A stretch of 64,000 nucleotides of DNA. Origin: Rhizophagus irregularis. Its lineage: Eukaryota; Glomeromycota; Glomeromycetes; Glomerales; Glomeraceae. The DNA is taken from NCBI RefSeq assembly GCF_026210795.1, contig NC_089459.1, forward strand, positions 1,550,001-1,614,000, read 5' to 3'. The notes beneath the pieces were generated by a model. The model had not been told where the DNA came from. It saw only the letters and a list, made by a program, of their open reading frames with translations, and made no database searches. A program made the translations under genes and the position numbers. Positions 12,519-24,926 of this stretch are shown in pieces; position 1 is the stretch's first letter, and the number at the start of each line of letters is the position of its first letter.

Positions 12519-13871
12519 ATAACTAAAGCTCCGCATGAGCCAGCTTGAACGAAGCCATCAGTCTGGCTCGGATCAGCTCAAAAAAAAAAATTCTGGCCTG
12601 AGCCAGAATAAGCCGAAACCATAAAAATTTCATCGAAAATTTAAAGTGAGCCGAGCCGAGCCGTGATTTTCATAGCTCGAGCTAAGCCAGGCTCGAGCTT
12701 TATCTTCAGAAAAATGTTTCGCAACGTTTTTTTATTAAAAAATTAAAAAAAACGTTGCGAAACGTTTTTTTCTAAAATAATATTGTGAAAAAACGTTTTC
12801 ACAACGTTTTTTTATTAAAGAACTTAAAAAAACGTTGCGAAACATTTTTTTCTAATATAATATTGTGAAAAAAATGTTTTCGCAATGTTTTTTTACTAAA
12901 GAATTTAAAAAAACGTTGCGAAAATGTTTTTTTCTAAAATAATATAGTGAAAAACGTTTTCGCAACGTTTTTTACTAAAAGAATTAAAAAAACGTTGCGA
13001 AACATTTTTTTCCAATATAATATGTAAAAAACGCTTTTGCAACGCTTTTTTATTAAAGAACTTAAAAAACGTTGCTAAACATTTTTTTCTAATATAATAT
13101 AATGAAAAAACGCTTTCACAACGTTTTTTATTGCAAAGCAACTTAAAAAAACGCAGAAACGCTTTTTTCTAATATAATATAGTGAAAAAATGTTTTGCAA
13201 CGCTTTTTTATTAAAGAATTTAAAAAACGCTATAAACGTTTTTTCTAAAATAATATAGTGAAAAACGCGCAACGCTTTTTTACTAAAGAATTAAAAAACG
13301 CTATAAACGCTTTTTTCCAATATAATATGTGAAAAAACGCTTTTGCAACATTTTTTTATTAAAGAACTTAAAAAACGCTGTAAACGCTTTTTTCTAATAT
13401 AATAGAGTGAAAAAACGCCAAGCAACGCTTTTTTATTAAAGAATTTAGAAAAACGCTAGTAAACGCTTTTTTCTAATATTAGATAATGAAAAAACGTTTT
13501 TGCAACGCTTTTTTACTAAAGAATTTAAAAAACGTTGCAAAAGCGTTTTTTCTAAAATAATATAGTGAAAAACGTTTTGCTTTCAACGTTTTTTACTAAA
13601 GAATTAAAAAAAATGTTGTGAAAGCGTTTTTTTTAATATAATATTATACAAAAAAGCGTTTTAAAATAAGCGTTTTTTGTATGATAACTCAAGCCAGCTC
13701 GAGCTTTTGAGCCGAAGCATTACTGGCAGGCTTTTGAGCAGCCTATCACCGGCTGAGCTCTTGCTGGTCATGATTACGAGCCAATTTAATCGTGCTCAGT
13801 TCTCGTATTCGAATTAAAACCGCTCGAACATTGAAGTTCGCAGAGCAAAACATACTTGGGACTTTAGTTAT
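12519..13871. mobile_element. Composite element bounded by ATAACTAAAG inverted repeats
   Basis: ATAACTAAAG at 12519-12528 is matched exactly in inverted orientation (CTTTAGTTAT) at 13862-13871. Between these lie GC-richer flanks full of GAGCC/GCTCGAGC motifs (12525-12710 and 13685-13855) and a central satellite. The base composition of the flanks is very unlike the surrounding DNA. I read the whole as one element about 1.35 kb long. The class is unknown and no coding frame is supported. Confidence 0.5.
12715..13680. repeat. Tandem satellite, ~12 units of ~78 bp, two hairpins per unit
   Basis: Each unit has the palindrome AACGTTTTTT..loop..AAAAAACGTT with a short TTAAAGAA-type loop. A second palindrome GCGAAACGTTTTTT..AAAAAACGTTTTCGC follows, with a CTAATATAATATAGTG-type loop. 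Loop positions (about 12735, 12815, 12895, 12975, 13052, 13135, 13211, 13275, 13360, 13435, 13518, 13595) give a spacing near 78 bp. Copies have diverged by point changes. The Phe/Lys-rich minus-strand frames here are a by-product of the repeat. Confidence 0.85.
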
Positions 13872-14019
13872 AAGATCAGTAAACCTCATGGTGAAGTTTC
13901 TGGATCAGCAAATGTTTTCAGTTTTATCAAATTACTCTAACAAAATGTTCAGAGCTTAAATCTTTTGGTTGATTTTATGGTAGAAATTTCACCGAATGAG
14001 TCGGGTCGGTCGAGTTAAT

Positions 14020-14645
14020 TGATGGCAAACAGCCCGAAATTTTTCAGGTCAGGTCAGGTCAGGTCAGGTTATATCAGGTTGTCTGTTTGACCTGATCTGA
14101 CCTGAAATCTGAAAAATTTCAGGACTATTTTTATTAAAGTATTGAAAAAAAACGGTACAAAACTTTTTTTTTTAATATAATATTATGAAAAAAAATGTTT
14201 TTGCAACGTTTTTTATTAAAATATTGAAAAAAAATATTGCAAAACGTTTTTTTTAAATGTTTTTGCAACGTTATTATTGAAATATAAAAAAAAAAAATGT
14301 TACGAAACATTTTTTTAATATAATATTATAAAAAAACGTTTTCGCAACGTTTTTTCTCGAAATATTGCGATTCAACATTTTTATATTAAAATCAATATAA
14401 AAAAGTGAATCGCAATACTGCAACTCACTTTTATTATATAAAATCAATATAAAAAAGTGAATCACAATACTGCAACTCACTTTTATTATATAGTAGAATC
14501 AATAGTTTCAGGTCATCAGGTCAATCAGGTCAGGTCAATCTTCATACCTGACCTGAATTTTTTTTAAAAATCTCATATCTGACCTGAATTTCAGGTCAGG
14601 TCAGGTCAGGTTACCTGAATTTGGCTGACCTGTTCGGAGCTCTAT
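14020..14645. mobile_element. Element framed by TCAGG/CCTGA repeat blocks
   Basis: Runs of AGGTC at 14045-14110 and CCTGA/TCAGG blocks at 14505-14635 face each other as inverted borders; the outer parts (CCGAAATTTTTCAGG and CCTGAATTTGG) also correspond. Inside, 14120-14370 holds three to four diverged units of the same AACGTTTTTT hairpin satellite as at 12715. Next comes a two-copy ~58-bp tandem repeat (about 14385-14492). No coding frame is supported. Confidence 0.55.
14385..14492. repeat. Two-copy tandem repeat, ~58 bp
   Basis: AAATCAATATAAAAAAGTGA is followed by TC(G/A)CAATACTGCAACTCAC in two consecutive near-identical copies. Each unit can fold, because AAAGTGA pairs with TCACTTT. Confidence 0.75.
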
Positions 14646-15868
14646 TTTATGGCATTTCAAAGACAACTGGTTCAAAGCAATCACCTTCTTCAATGATCAT
14701 CAAACCTATGTAAATTTTTTAAATATTTATTTTAGTATTATGTAATTTTTATTTAGATTTAGTGGTATAAGTAGAAGTATTTTTTTGCTTGCGTGAAAAA
14801 AATATAAATATATATAGCAAAGTTGCAATTTTTTTCTTAATATCTATGAATTTTTGATCATGTAATTAACTTCACAAATAGCTTCAAATTGTAGGTTATA
14901 ATATAATTCCTGAACTTTTGCTCAGATATCTTGAAAAGCACAAGATCGTTATTTTTTTCATTTTTTAAAATTTCTTAAATCTTAAATGTATTCTTGTTCC
15001 TATAAGAAGAGATAAAGTTCAGCACTTGCACTGTATTACTAGTGAGCATTATCGAATTGCTGTAATAGAGGGTGCAATTTTAGACATAATATTATGTTTT
15101 GTTCAGTGCAAAAATTATTAATTACAATATATGTACAATTAAATAATTTTTATAAATATGGAACTTAGTATGTAAAATATGTTTTGTACTATACATATAG
15201 CCGAAACCTTTATAAAGCTGGATAAGGTTTTGGACTTTTAGTAATTTAATTATAATAAATTATTAAAAGCTATTCAGAAATCCATCTGAAACTCCAAAAA
15301 CTTTATATTATAGTTTCAGCTGGATGTAGAGATTAATTTTTATCATTTTTTAACTTAATTTTCGATGAAAAAAGACATGGCCGAAAATTACGTGAAAAGG
15401 TTTCAGCTACAAGTATATTTTGTACACTGTTTAAAACTCTCACAAAAAATGCTGAAGGTTTTGTGTAATAAAACTGTCAAGTAAAAGTATTTTTCATATT
15501 TTATTTATTAAAAGAAACAGGTTATCACTTAGTAACGTGATTTTAATGTCTTATCAATCAGTGATTAAATTTCTTTTACTATATATATATCCAATCAAAT
15601 TTATATATTTATTTATATAAAATTTTTTGACTAATAAAAAAAAAGTCTAATCGCTGACCAAAATATTAAATGATTGGGATGAAACCCATTTTTTTAGTTG
15701 TGTTACCTTACATTCATTATTATAATTTTTTTTCTTTTTAGCTAATTAATTAATAGAATTTAAAAAAAAAGTAAAATAAAAATTATTAGTAAAGGGCCAA
15801 TTTTCTACAGTGACTTTTATTATAAGTAAATGCTAATTGAATTTCAGTATATACGCCAATATACTCAT
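14646..15868. other. Intergenic; weak foldback near 15195-15440
   Basis: Mostly featureless AT-rich DNA. At about 15200 the sequence ATAGCCGAAACCTTT faces AAAGGTTTCAGCTAC at about 15405 in inverted orientation. The adjoining bases partly match as well, suggesting an eroded ~240-bp foldback element. No gene is seen. Confidence 0.35.
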
Positions 15869-16155
15869 AGTGCCAAATCTCTCACATGTATAGTATCACG
15901 CCAGAAAAATTTAAATAGAATTGTATAGTACCTGGGGGGATATTTTACAATTATCTCATAATCCAGTAATCAGATTTGAGCCATCATTTTTTTTGTTTGA
16001 TAGCTCTCATTGAGCTCTTCAAAATAAAAAAAATAATCGTTTAAATTGGACTGGTAGATCGTGAGATATTCACAAAAAACAGAATTTTTAGACTTTGTTT
16101 AGTATCTGGGGGTACAGTGTCAAACCCCCAATTTTTGCAAGATACCCGGAGTACT
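15869..16155. mobile_element. Eroded foldback MITE, same family as 63254-63551
   Basis: The two halves fold on each other around 16010-16020 (AGCTCTCATTGAGCT). The right half, AAATTGGACTGG then GAGATATTCACAAAAAAC, matches AAATTGAATTACTGG then GAGATATTTACAAAAAAC in the clean copy at 63254-63551. The right end AGATACCCGGAGTACT corresponds to AGATATCCGGGGTCCT there. No target duplication survives, so this copy is older. Confidence 0.55.
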
Positions 16156-17922
16156 GTGACCCGCTATATACGGTATATATAAATAAGATAACAAATACAA
16201 ATCAAAGAAAAATAAAACTACAAGATCAAAAATACCAATCTAAATAAAAAGAAGAGGGATTTATAATTTTTAAACGAAAACTTTACCAAAAAGTAATAAA
16301 ACTAAAAGAGATACTAAAGTAATAATTGATTATATAAAAAGTCAAATTCTTTATTTTTATTTATTTTTATTTGTAATTATAAATAAAAATTTAGTTTCTT
16401 TCAGAAATTTTTTTATTTATTAATTCATTTTTCTTTTAGAGTTTTTTGTTATTAAAAACTACTAACATCTTTTTTTTGGCTATTATTTACCTTATAAAAT
16501 TTATAATTTAAATTTAAGAATACCAAACTGCTTAAGTTTACCCTTTTTTATTTAATTAATTTACATAAATTCAAAAAAGTTAAGTAATACCAAATCTCTA
16601 GCTTAGATAACCAATATTCCAGTACTTTCAGCTTTTTCAAAAGAAAACCAAGCTGAAATTCCAGGAAAAAAAAAACTAAAACAAAAAGAAAAGTCATAAT
16701 TCTCAGAAAATTTCAAAAAGAAAAACTAAGTAAAGAAGTTAATAAATAGCAAGTTTTCATTTATCATACCAACATCTTAAATATTAACTGATAATAAAAA
16801 AAAAGTCTGCTTCCTAAGTAGTTGTCTCTACTTCAACTTATACTTTGTATAAAACTTTTGCAATGCTTTCAAAAAGTAAAAAATCAATAGGAAAATTCTA
16901 CAAGTGCAATATTCAAAGTTAAGCCATTTAGTATATAACTGTTATAACTTTTGGAATACTGTAAGAGCTGGAGTTTCACAGAAGTAAAAAACTTTTTGGT
17001 GAAAAGCATTTCAGTTAGATATTTTTTTCAAAACTAGAAGTTTTAGGTCCATATGAATTTTAAAAAAATCCCCTTGAAATCTTTAAACATATTAAAAGCA
17101 CATTACTATTACTCAGGTGAGAAAAACTAAAGCTTTTTCTTTAACAACTTCTACTAGGAAAATGGTTAGATGATCAGTAGGTGAAATCTCACAAAATTTT
17201 AAAAACAATACAATATAGATTAACTTTATTTAAAAAAATTTTATTATTTCGCAAGAATGTACAATAAGTTATTAATAATAAATCAATTTTCTTTTTTTTA
17301 TATTTAATTATGTAAATACAAATCAAACCAAAAAAAATCCATTATAATTAATTTTTTTTCTAATATCTAAAAAATTTTCTAATAATAAAATATTACTGGT
17401 TTGATTTTCAATATTATATTTAGCTATATTGTTGATAAATTTAATAAAATTTAATATAACAAAAACTATAAAAATGTCACAATCCAAAGAAATGATGAAA
17501 ATAACCAGAATTATAATTTTGACTAGAATTATTTTTTAATTGCTACCATTTACACAATTATATAATCACACCTAAATACTGTACAAAATTGTAGGTGTTG
17601 AAGCAGAACTCCAGGCTATTAGAATTGGGTCAGTGAATTAAATTGAATGCTTAGCTACTGAGAGTAAGATTTTGGATTTGTGTAAAATTCAAAAAATTTA
17701 TGAAAGGCAAGACTTTTAATTTGTGTAATTTCAAAGAGAAATTTTACTTTGTTAGACGCTTATTTTAATACAAATTAGAATATTATATGTATTATTTTTG
17801 TCCATAAAGAAGTCATTAAAAGATAATTTATAAGTTTAGAATATTTTTAGCATTAAAAAACTCTATTGAAATAAAACAAATTAATAATTAGTCTCCCCTA
17901 ACCTACATGCTAATAATACTCG
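16156..17922. other. Intergenic, AT-rich, nothing recognised
   Basis: About 1.8 kb of AT-rich DNA with stops in all frames and no clear repeats. Confidence 0.4.
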
Positions 17923-18118
17923 TTAGGCTGATCATTACGCAATTACACTATTCCTCAACTACCCTAGGGTATAGTAGCTCATTGTTCTACTATATTCATA
18001 CGTAATGATAAGGGTGGTTAGGCTGATCATTATGCAATTACACATTCTCAACCATCTTAGGATATAACTCCTTTAAATAGATTAGGAGTTTAGCAATTGT
18101 ATTTAGCACGTAATGATT
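17923..18118. repeat. Two tandem ~95-bp units with inverted ends
   Basis: TTAGGCTGATCATTACGCAA at 17923 recurs with one change at 18018. Each unit closes with CGTAATGAT (18001-18009 and about 18109-18117), the inverse of its own ATCATTACG start. This suggests two adjacent small foldback insertions. The unit interiors differ. Confidence 0.6.
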
Positions 18119-19607
18119 TCTTCAATATAGAAGATTAACCCGGTTCAGGAGACTTAAAGTATGTCATGATTGTCATGTGATTGTGATTTCATTTATAATT
18201 CTGGGCAAATTTTATAATTCCGACCTATATTATATGTAATTTTGAGGTACGCACCGTGCGACCGTGCGTATGTACATCCTACCAGGTATGCAATAGCGTT
18301 AAACTTAACACCGGCCGTTAATATCGTACACATAATGCGCTCGTGTATTTTTTTTTTTGAAATTCGGAGGAGTTATGTTAAACAATTAAGCTTATTCGCA
18401 AACCTGTCCTATTAAAGCAAGAAAATAAAAAATTTAAAGAGCGGGGGAAAAAAAATTTAGAAATTTTCAATTTCTAGATATTTTATACTAATTGTAATCA
18501 TGGAATTTTCTAATTATGCATGTAATAAAAAATAGGTTAAATAAGTTTAGACCTGAAATTAGAAAATTACCAAATAAGATCACATTATAAATATTACATT
18601 TGAATAACATTTGAATGTTTAATTCCTGTTCGCTTTGTTTGGATTTTTGCAGTAGGCATAACCGAATATTATTATTTAAAAAGGAAAGATCTATCGTAAA
18701 ATAGGAAAAAAAAAATTGATAAGTCGATTACATCCAAAACTTATATAAAACTCTAAAAAACTCAGCCCTTATCGGCAAGTTTCAGGAATTTCGGGAGGAT
18801 TTATTTTTAGAAACAATACTTTAAAATTAAAAATTTTTACTAGGGGAAAGGGGAAAGGGGAAATATCACAAGGAGAAGCAACCCATTTTGATGAATTATT
18901 ATTATTATGATTTCATACATTCATCCTTGCGTAATATTTGTCTAACCGGTCGGTTTTTTTATCGGTTTTTCATTATAATATGTTTCGCAATTAAGTATTA
19001 AGCGAGGCTTTTCTTAGCGGCCCGAAACACATTTATTTATTCTGGCTTAGATTATTGGCTTTGACAAATTAAAGATCCGATCAGAGCGAAGGCTATTGTG
19101 CCCTTTTTATATATATTAATTGTGTCGCTTCCGCCTTCCGGATTGTCGGATTGTTTCGGCAATGACATTTTGATCGTCGTTTCCAGGTGTAAAACGAGTT
19201 ATCAATGATTTGTCTATATAAAGGAATAATGTAACAGCAATTTAATAATAAATTTTTTTTAAATTATTTTTTTTATACGGATCAGGGAAAGAACATGCAA
19301 CTATAATTAATGCATAAAATATTACCAGTTACCTTCTTAGGGCATTATCACGTTTTATTGTATTGTACTTCAAAACTGTAACCTCGACAATTTGCAAAGC
19401 CTCAACAAAAAAATAAACCATTTATTTCTAATACACTCACTTTCCTTTTAACTACCTTAATATTTATTCTACACCTTCGTTTTTTTCTCGCGCCATCTTA
19501 CGGCAGAGACTCTTTTTGTTACACATTGTCCGAGTCACAAATTCCGTTGAAATTGAGACTTTACTTATAACATTTTTCTAAGAAAAACTCCTTAAAAAAA
19601 AGTCAAT
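18119..19607. other. Upstream region of the P4-ATPase gene
   Basis: No gene is seen. Two stretches are less AT-rich and CpG-bearing (about 18240-18345 and 19010-19190). A TATATAAAG lies at about 19215, some 390 bp before the ATPase ATG, and could be its TATA box with a long leader. The last 60 bp before the ATG are A/T-rich. Confidence 0.4.
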
Positions 19608-22600
19608 ATGACTTTTTTTGGTCGGAAGAAAAGACAAGACAATGACATTGAGAATAGTTCAGGTTCAGGACACAAAAGAAATGTGTCCACAGTGTCAGCA
19701 ACGCAAGTCCTTCCAAAACGTTGTGTATACGTGAATATGCCATTTCCACAAGCTGAGTTGGATCAGTATGGGGAACCAAAAACACAATATGCCGCGAATA
19801 AAATTCGAACCTCAAAATATACCTTACTAACCTTTTTACCAAAAAATCTTTTTGAACAATTCCGTAGAGTAGCGAATATTTATTTCCTTTTTGTAGTTCT
19901 TCTACAACTAGTTCCAATGGTTGGTGGACAGACTGACCCTATTTTAGCTGCTTTACCACTTATCTCAATTATCGCAATGACTGCTATCAAAGATGCTTTT
20001 GAAGATTGGAAGCGTCATTCACAAGACAATTCCTTAAATAAGTCAAGAACAATACGGTTGGAAAATTGGAACAATGTTAATATACCACACGGACAAAGTA
20101 GTCGATTGGGTAAATTATTGAATTTGGGAAGTTATAAAAATAAGGGGAATAATAGTGTTAGTGGTTATAAGGGCTCTAGAAGTCTTGGAGAATCAGACTT
20201 AACAAAAAATAATGCAAAATGGACTGCGAGTCGTTGGCAGGATGTAAAAGTAGGAGATATTATTCGATTAAAGAACAATGATTCTATCCCCGCTGATGTG
20301 ATAATTTTATCCACAAGTGAACCAGATGGTCTGTGTTATGTAGAAACTAAAGAACTAGATGGTGAAACGAATCTTAAAATTCGTCATTGTGTTTCTTCCA
20401 CTGCTTCATTAAAGTCAGAAAATGATTGTGAACGTGCTTCATTTTATGTTGAGTCTGAACCTCCACATTCAAATTTATACTCTTATACTGGTGTACTACG
20501 TTGGCCCGATCAACCGGGGATTGAAAATGATCAAAAAATAGAGCCAGTGTCTATTAATAACGTTTTATTGAGAGGTTGTGTCATACGTAATACTGAATAC
20601 GCAATAGGATTAGTTATTTTTACTGGCGTAGATACAAAAATTATGTTAAATTCCGGAGATACACCCAGTAAGAGAAGTCGTATTGAAATAGAAACAAATT
20701 TTCATGTATGTATATAACTAAAATTATATATATATATATGTAAAAAAAGCCAATTAATTAATTCATTTACTTTCCAATTTTAGGTCACCATGAATTTCAT
20801 AATTTTGTTCTTATTGTGTTTAGGTTCTGCAATTGCTGATGCCATTTATTATCTTAAACCTACAAGTTCTGCAGATTTTTTTGAAAATGGAGGCGGTAAT
20901 GGTGATTCAGCAAATGCAAGCGGTTTTTTTACTTTTTGGTAAGATTTATGAAATTCGTTAATTATTATTTTATTATTTTTTACATATATCTCATATATCT
21001 TCTTTTATATTAATATAGGGTGAGCTTAATATTATTTCAAAATATTGTACCAATTTCATTATATATTACCATTGAAATGGTAAAAACAGTTCAAGCTTAT
21101 TTTATCTATTCTGATGTTGATATGTATTATGAGAAACTTGATTATCCATGTACACCAAAGACATGGAATATATCTGATGATCTAGGTCAAATTGAGTACA
21201 TATTTTCTGATAAAACTGGAACTTTAACTCAAAATGTTATGGAGTTCCGTAAATGTACTATTAACGGAGTAGCTTATGGATTAGGTGAGACTGATACTAC
21301 ACGTGGTGCTAAACTTGCAAATCCTGATCAAAATTCAAAAGTTAAAGATGGTGTTAATCTTGATGCTGAAAAAGAATTAATGTTAACTGAAATGACTAAA
21401 CTATTCGATAATCGCTACATTTCATCAAATCCCACATTCATTGATTCTAAGTTATACCAGGATTTAAGAGCGGCAGATCGACAAGCGAAAGCTATACAAG
21501 ATTTTTTTTCAGCTCTTGCCTTATGTCACACCGTCCTTGTAGAACATCCTGATGAAAATAATCCTTATAAAATTGATTATAAAGCACAATCTCCTGATGA
21601 AGCAGCTCTTGTAGGTTGTGCTAGAGATGTTGGTTTTGTATTTCTTGAACGTTTTCAAGATACTTTGACTATAGAATTAATGGGTGAACGCAAGGAATTT
21701 ACTTTGTTAAACGTGTTGGAATTTAACAGTACGCGTAAAAGAATGTCAGTAATTTTAAGACCTCCTGAAGGTGGTGTGGTCTTGTTATGTAAAGGTGCTG
21801 ATAGTGTGATTTATGAACGACTTGAAAAAGGCCGTCAAACAAAATTAAGAGAGGAAACTTTGGTTGATTTGGAAGCTTTTGCAAATGAAGGTCTTCGTAC
21901 ACTTTGTATTGCTTATCGAGTCATATCGGATGAGGAGTATAATGTATGGGTTAAAAATTATGAAGAAGCTGCTTCAAGTATCTATGATCGTGAGGAAAAG
22001 ATTGAACAAGCGTGTGAAATGATCGAACATTCTTTGATTCTAATGGGTGGTACTGCTATTGAAGATCGTCTTCAGGAAGGTGTTCCTGAATGTATAGCAA
22101 CTTTAGCTAGAGCAGGAATTAAAATTTGGGTACTTACCGGTGATAAAACAGAAACTGCTATTAATATTGGTTTTGCATGTAACCTGTTACAGAAAGATAT
22201 GCTTTTGATCGTTATTTCAGCATCTGATAAAGAGAGTGCGAAACGTCAATTAGATGAAGCTTTGGATAAATTTTTTGGACCTAATGCGGAAAATAAAAAT
22301 AGTAAACATGCTCTTATTATCGATGGTGAAACTCTCAAACATGCATTGGATAAGAAAATTAAACCCCAATTTTTAGAACTTGGAAAGAGATGCCAGAGTG
22401 TTGTTTGTTGTCGTGTTAGTCCTTTGCAAAAAGCTAAAGTCGTTGGTATGGTAAAAGAAGGATTAAATGTTATGACATTATCTATTGGAGATGGTAAGTT
22501 GAAGAATATCCTATTAAGTGAGATTTAATGATTTTATTTTTTTTTTAATCAAAAAAAGATAATAATATAGTTTTTTTTATTTTGAATGTGTTTTAGGAGC

Positions 22601-24092
22601 AAACGACGTTAGTATGATTCAAGAGGCAAATGTTGGAGTGGGTATTGCCGGAGAAGAAGGCCGTCAAGCCGCAATGGCAGCAGATTACGCTTTTGCTCAA
22701 TTTAGATTTTTAGAAAAACTTTTATTAGTTCATGGTCGATGGTCTTATATAAGAATTGCTGAAATGATTTCTTGTTTCTTTTATAAAAATATAGTTTGGA
22801 CAATTGCAATGTTCTGGTATCAGATTTGGGCAGGATTTTCAGCACAATATCTTTATGATTATACATATATTATGCTTTATAATCTTGTGTTTACAGCCTT
22901 TCCTGTAATGTTTCTTGGTGCATTTGATCAAGATGTTGATGCTAAAACTTCATTAAAATATCCACAATTATATAAGCGTGGTATTTTACAAGAAGATTTT
23001 ACAAAATCGAAATTTTGGCTTTATGTTTTAGATGCAATTTATCAATCAGCTATTTGTTTCTTTGTTTCTTTCGGCATATTTCAATTTGGTTCATCACATC
23101 CAACAGGATTAACAAATAATGGGTTGACCGATTTAGGTACCATGGTTGCAGGATCTGTTATTGCTACAGTAAATATATACGTAGGTTTAAACACTATGAA
23201 TTGGACATGGATGGCTTTTGTAATTATTGTTATGAGTATTCTTTCATTTTATGCATGGGTTGAACTTTATTCAATTTGGTCATCTCTTGGATTTTTCCGA
23301 TTGGATTTAATATTATTTTCAGAATTAGATTTTTGGTTTGGAGTTGTATTAGCAGTTTTTATAAGTATTTTACCACGTTATACAGTAAAATATCTTCATA
23401 AAACATATTGGCCTACTGATACTGATATAATTCGTGAAAAGATTCGTAAAGAAAAGAAAACCAAAAGAAAGAGAATAATAGATTTAGAAACTGAGGAAGA
23501 TAAAGTTCCTATAACAGGATCAGGAAGAATTTTAGATAATAATTCCTTTAATACAAGTTCAATAACAATAAATGATGATATGCTTAGTGATAGTTCACTT
23601 AGTGATACACCAATTAAAAAAGAACAAGTAATTCCAAAATTACCAAAAATTACAACAATTCCAAGGGGAAGAACGATATCATTAAGATCAGAAGAACAAG
23701 TTTATCATATGCAATCCGGAAATAGACAATCATTCACAGGTTTCGCATATTCTAGTGAAGAAAGTTCATTTGAAACATTTAGAAAATCAGTATATAGACC
23801 AACAAAACCTCATTTATTAAGAAAAACACATCATCGATCAAATACCACGACCGCAATAGAAGAAGAAACAATTAATAGGAAATCATATTTATCAACAACA
23901 TCATTGAATCGTAGTCAAACTTTACCAAATACATTATTTCGTAGGATGTCACCAAGTCCCAGCCGATCACCATCACCTAATAGATCACAAAGATATGATG
24001 ATGATAGAAGATTAAGATCTGAAGGTGAAGAAGTTGAACTTTCTGTTATGTCACCATCTACACCATCTACACCATCTACACCACCATCATAA
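19608..24092 (+). CDS. DNF1: P4-type ATPase, Dnf1/Dnf2-like phospholipid flippase
   Basis: P4-ATPases move phospholipids to the cytosolic leaflet of plasma, Golgi and endosomal membranes, usually with a Cdc50-type partner. Four exons (19608-20705, 20784-20938, 21019-22493, 22607-10 i.e. from 22597 to 24092) sum to 4224 nt, 1407 residues; the acceptor of the last exon is at 22595-22596. Visible motifs in order are ANIYFLFVV (first membrane helix), DGETNLK (actuator loop), the phosphorylation site DKTGTLT (Asp near residue 482), KAQSPDEAAL and KGADSVIYERL (nucleotide domain), GDKTETAINIG, and GDGANDVSMIQEA across the last intron. Six C-terminal membrane helices follow. LDYPCTPKTWNISDDLGQ before DKTG is typical of fungal Dnf1/Dnf2. 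A ~230-residue Ser/Thr-rich cytosolic tail ends in STPSTPSTP repeats. Confidence 0.95.
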
Positions 24093-24502
24093 TATATATA
24101 TATATATATATAATATATTTATATATAATTTTTTATCTTTCTTTTTTACTTTGAGAACTTTGAAATTTAATTTATTAAGGGATTCATGGGAATCATAGAC
24201 TTTTTTTATTATCATTTATTTGAGAGAATTTAGATTTTTTTATTTTTAATCATTCATTTCGTGTATTATCTTTTTAAGCATTTTTTTTTGTAAAGTAATC
24301 TTTATACATTTTTAAATTATATTATTGATAATATAATAATCGTCACACAATCGACACAAACAAATAATTTTTTTATTAAATTTTTTTATTTATTTATTAT
24401 ATTTATTATATAATCTTGTAATATATATATATATTATTAAAGAAGAATGATTTAAAGGAGAAACACGAAAAAAATCATTTATTCAAATTGTAAAGAACGC
24501 GT
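24093..24502. other. Convergent 3' region
   Basis: 410 bp of T-rich and (TA)n sequence between the stops of the P4-ATPase and DAD3 genes, with no gene. Confidence 0.5.
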
Positions 24503-24926
24503 TTAAAACATTAAAGGTCTATTCGTATTCTCATCATTAATAATAACATTTTCATTAGAAGTTACCACAGAATATACAGAAGCCTTAAACAAGGTATAAA
24601 CAAGACCAAATTTTTTCTCCAAGGAACGAAGTTTATCAACAAGAATTTCGATATCATTCGTATTTATATGAATAATTGTTTCATTTATCTGAAGAAATGA
24701 AATTAAATAATTAAATAATTATATTAATAATAATAATTAATATAATATATAATAATAATATTATTAATTAATTATTAATATTATTATTAAATATTAAATA
24801 TATTAAATATTAAATATTTACCTTTTCAATATGAGAAGATAATTTTTGGTATTCGTTTAGAATATCTTTTTCAAGGGAAGCATTATTATTAGAGAAAATA
24901 TTGGTTGGTTGTTGTTGAAAGTTCAT
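24503..24926 (-). CDS. DAD3: DASH complex subunit Dad3
   Basis: Dad3 is a small subunit of the DASH/Dam1 ring, which couples kinetochores to microtubules in fungi. Two exons, 24926-24822 and 24688-24503, join in frame to 291 nt, 96 residues, the usual size for the family. The first exon carries EKDILNEYQKLSSHIEK. The second contains LVDKLRSLEKKFGLVYTLFK followed by ASVYSV, which is the conserved Dad3 signature. Both splice sites are canonical (GTAAAT, TTCAG). The intron is 133 bp of almost pure A/T. The gene is missed by simple open-frame searches because both exons are short. Identification is from memory of the family motif and not from a search. Confidence 0.85.

Noticed and set aside
12905..13272. 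Phe/Lys-rich minus-strand open frames
   Set aside because: They are translations of the hairpin satellite; the residues repeat with the 78-bp unit.
24720..24820. Strong AT palindromes near 24.75 kb
   Set aside because: Inside the DAD3 intron and made of ATT/AAT microsatellite; no separate element is needed.
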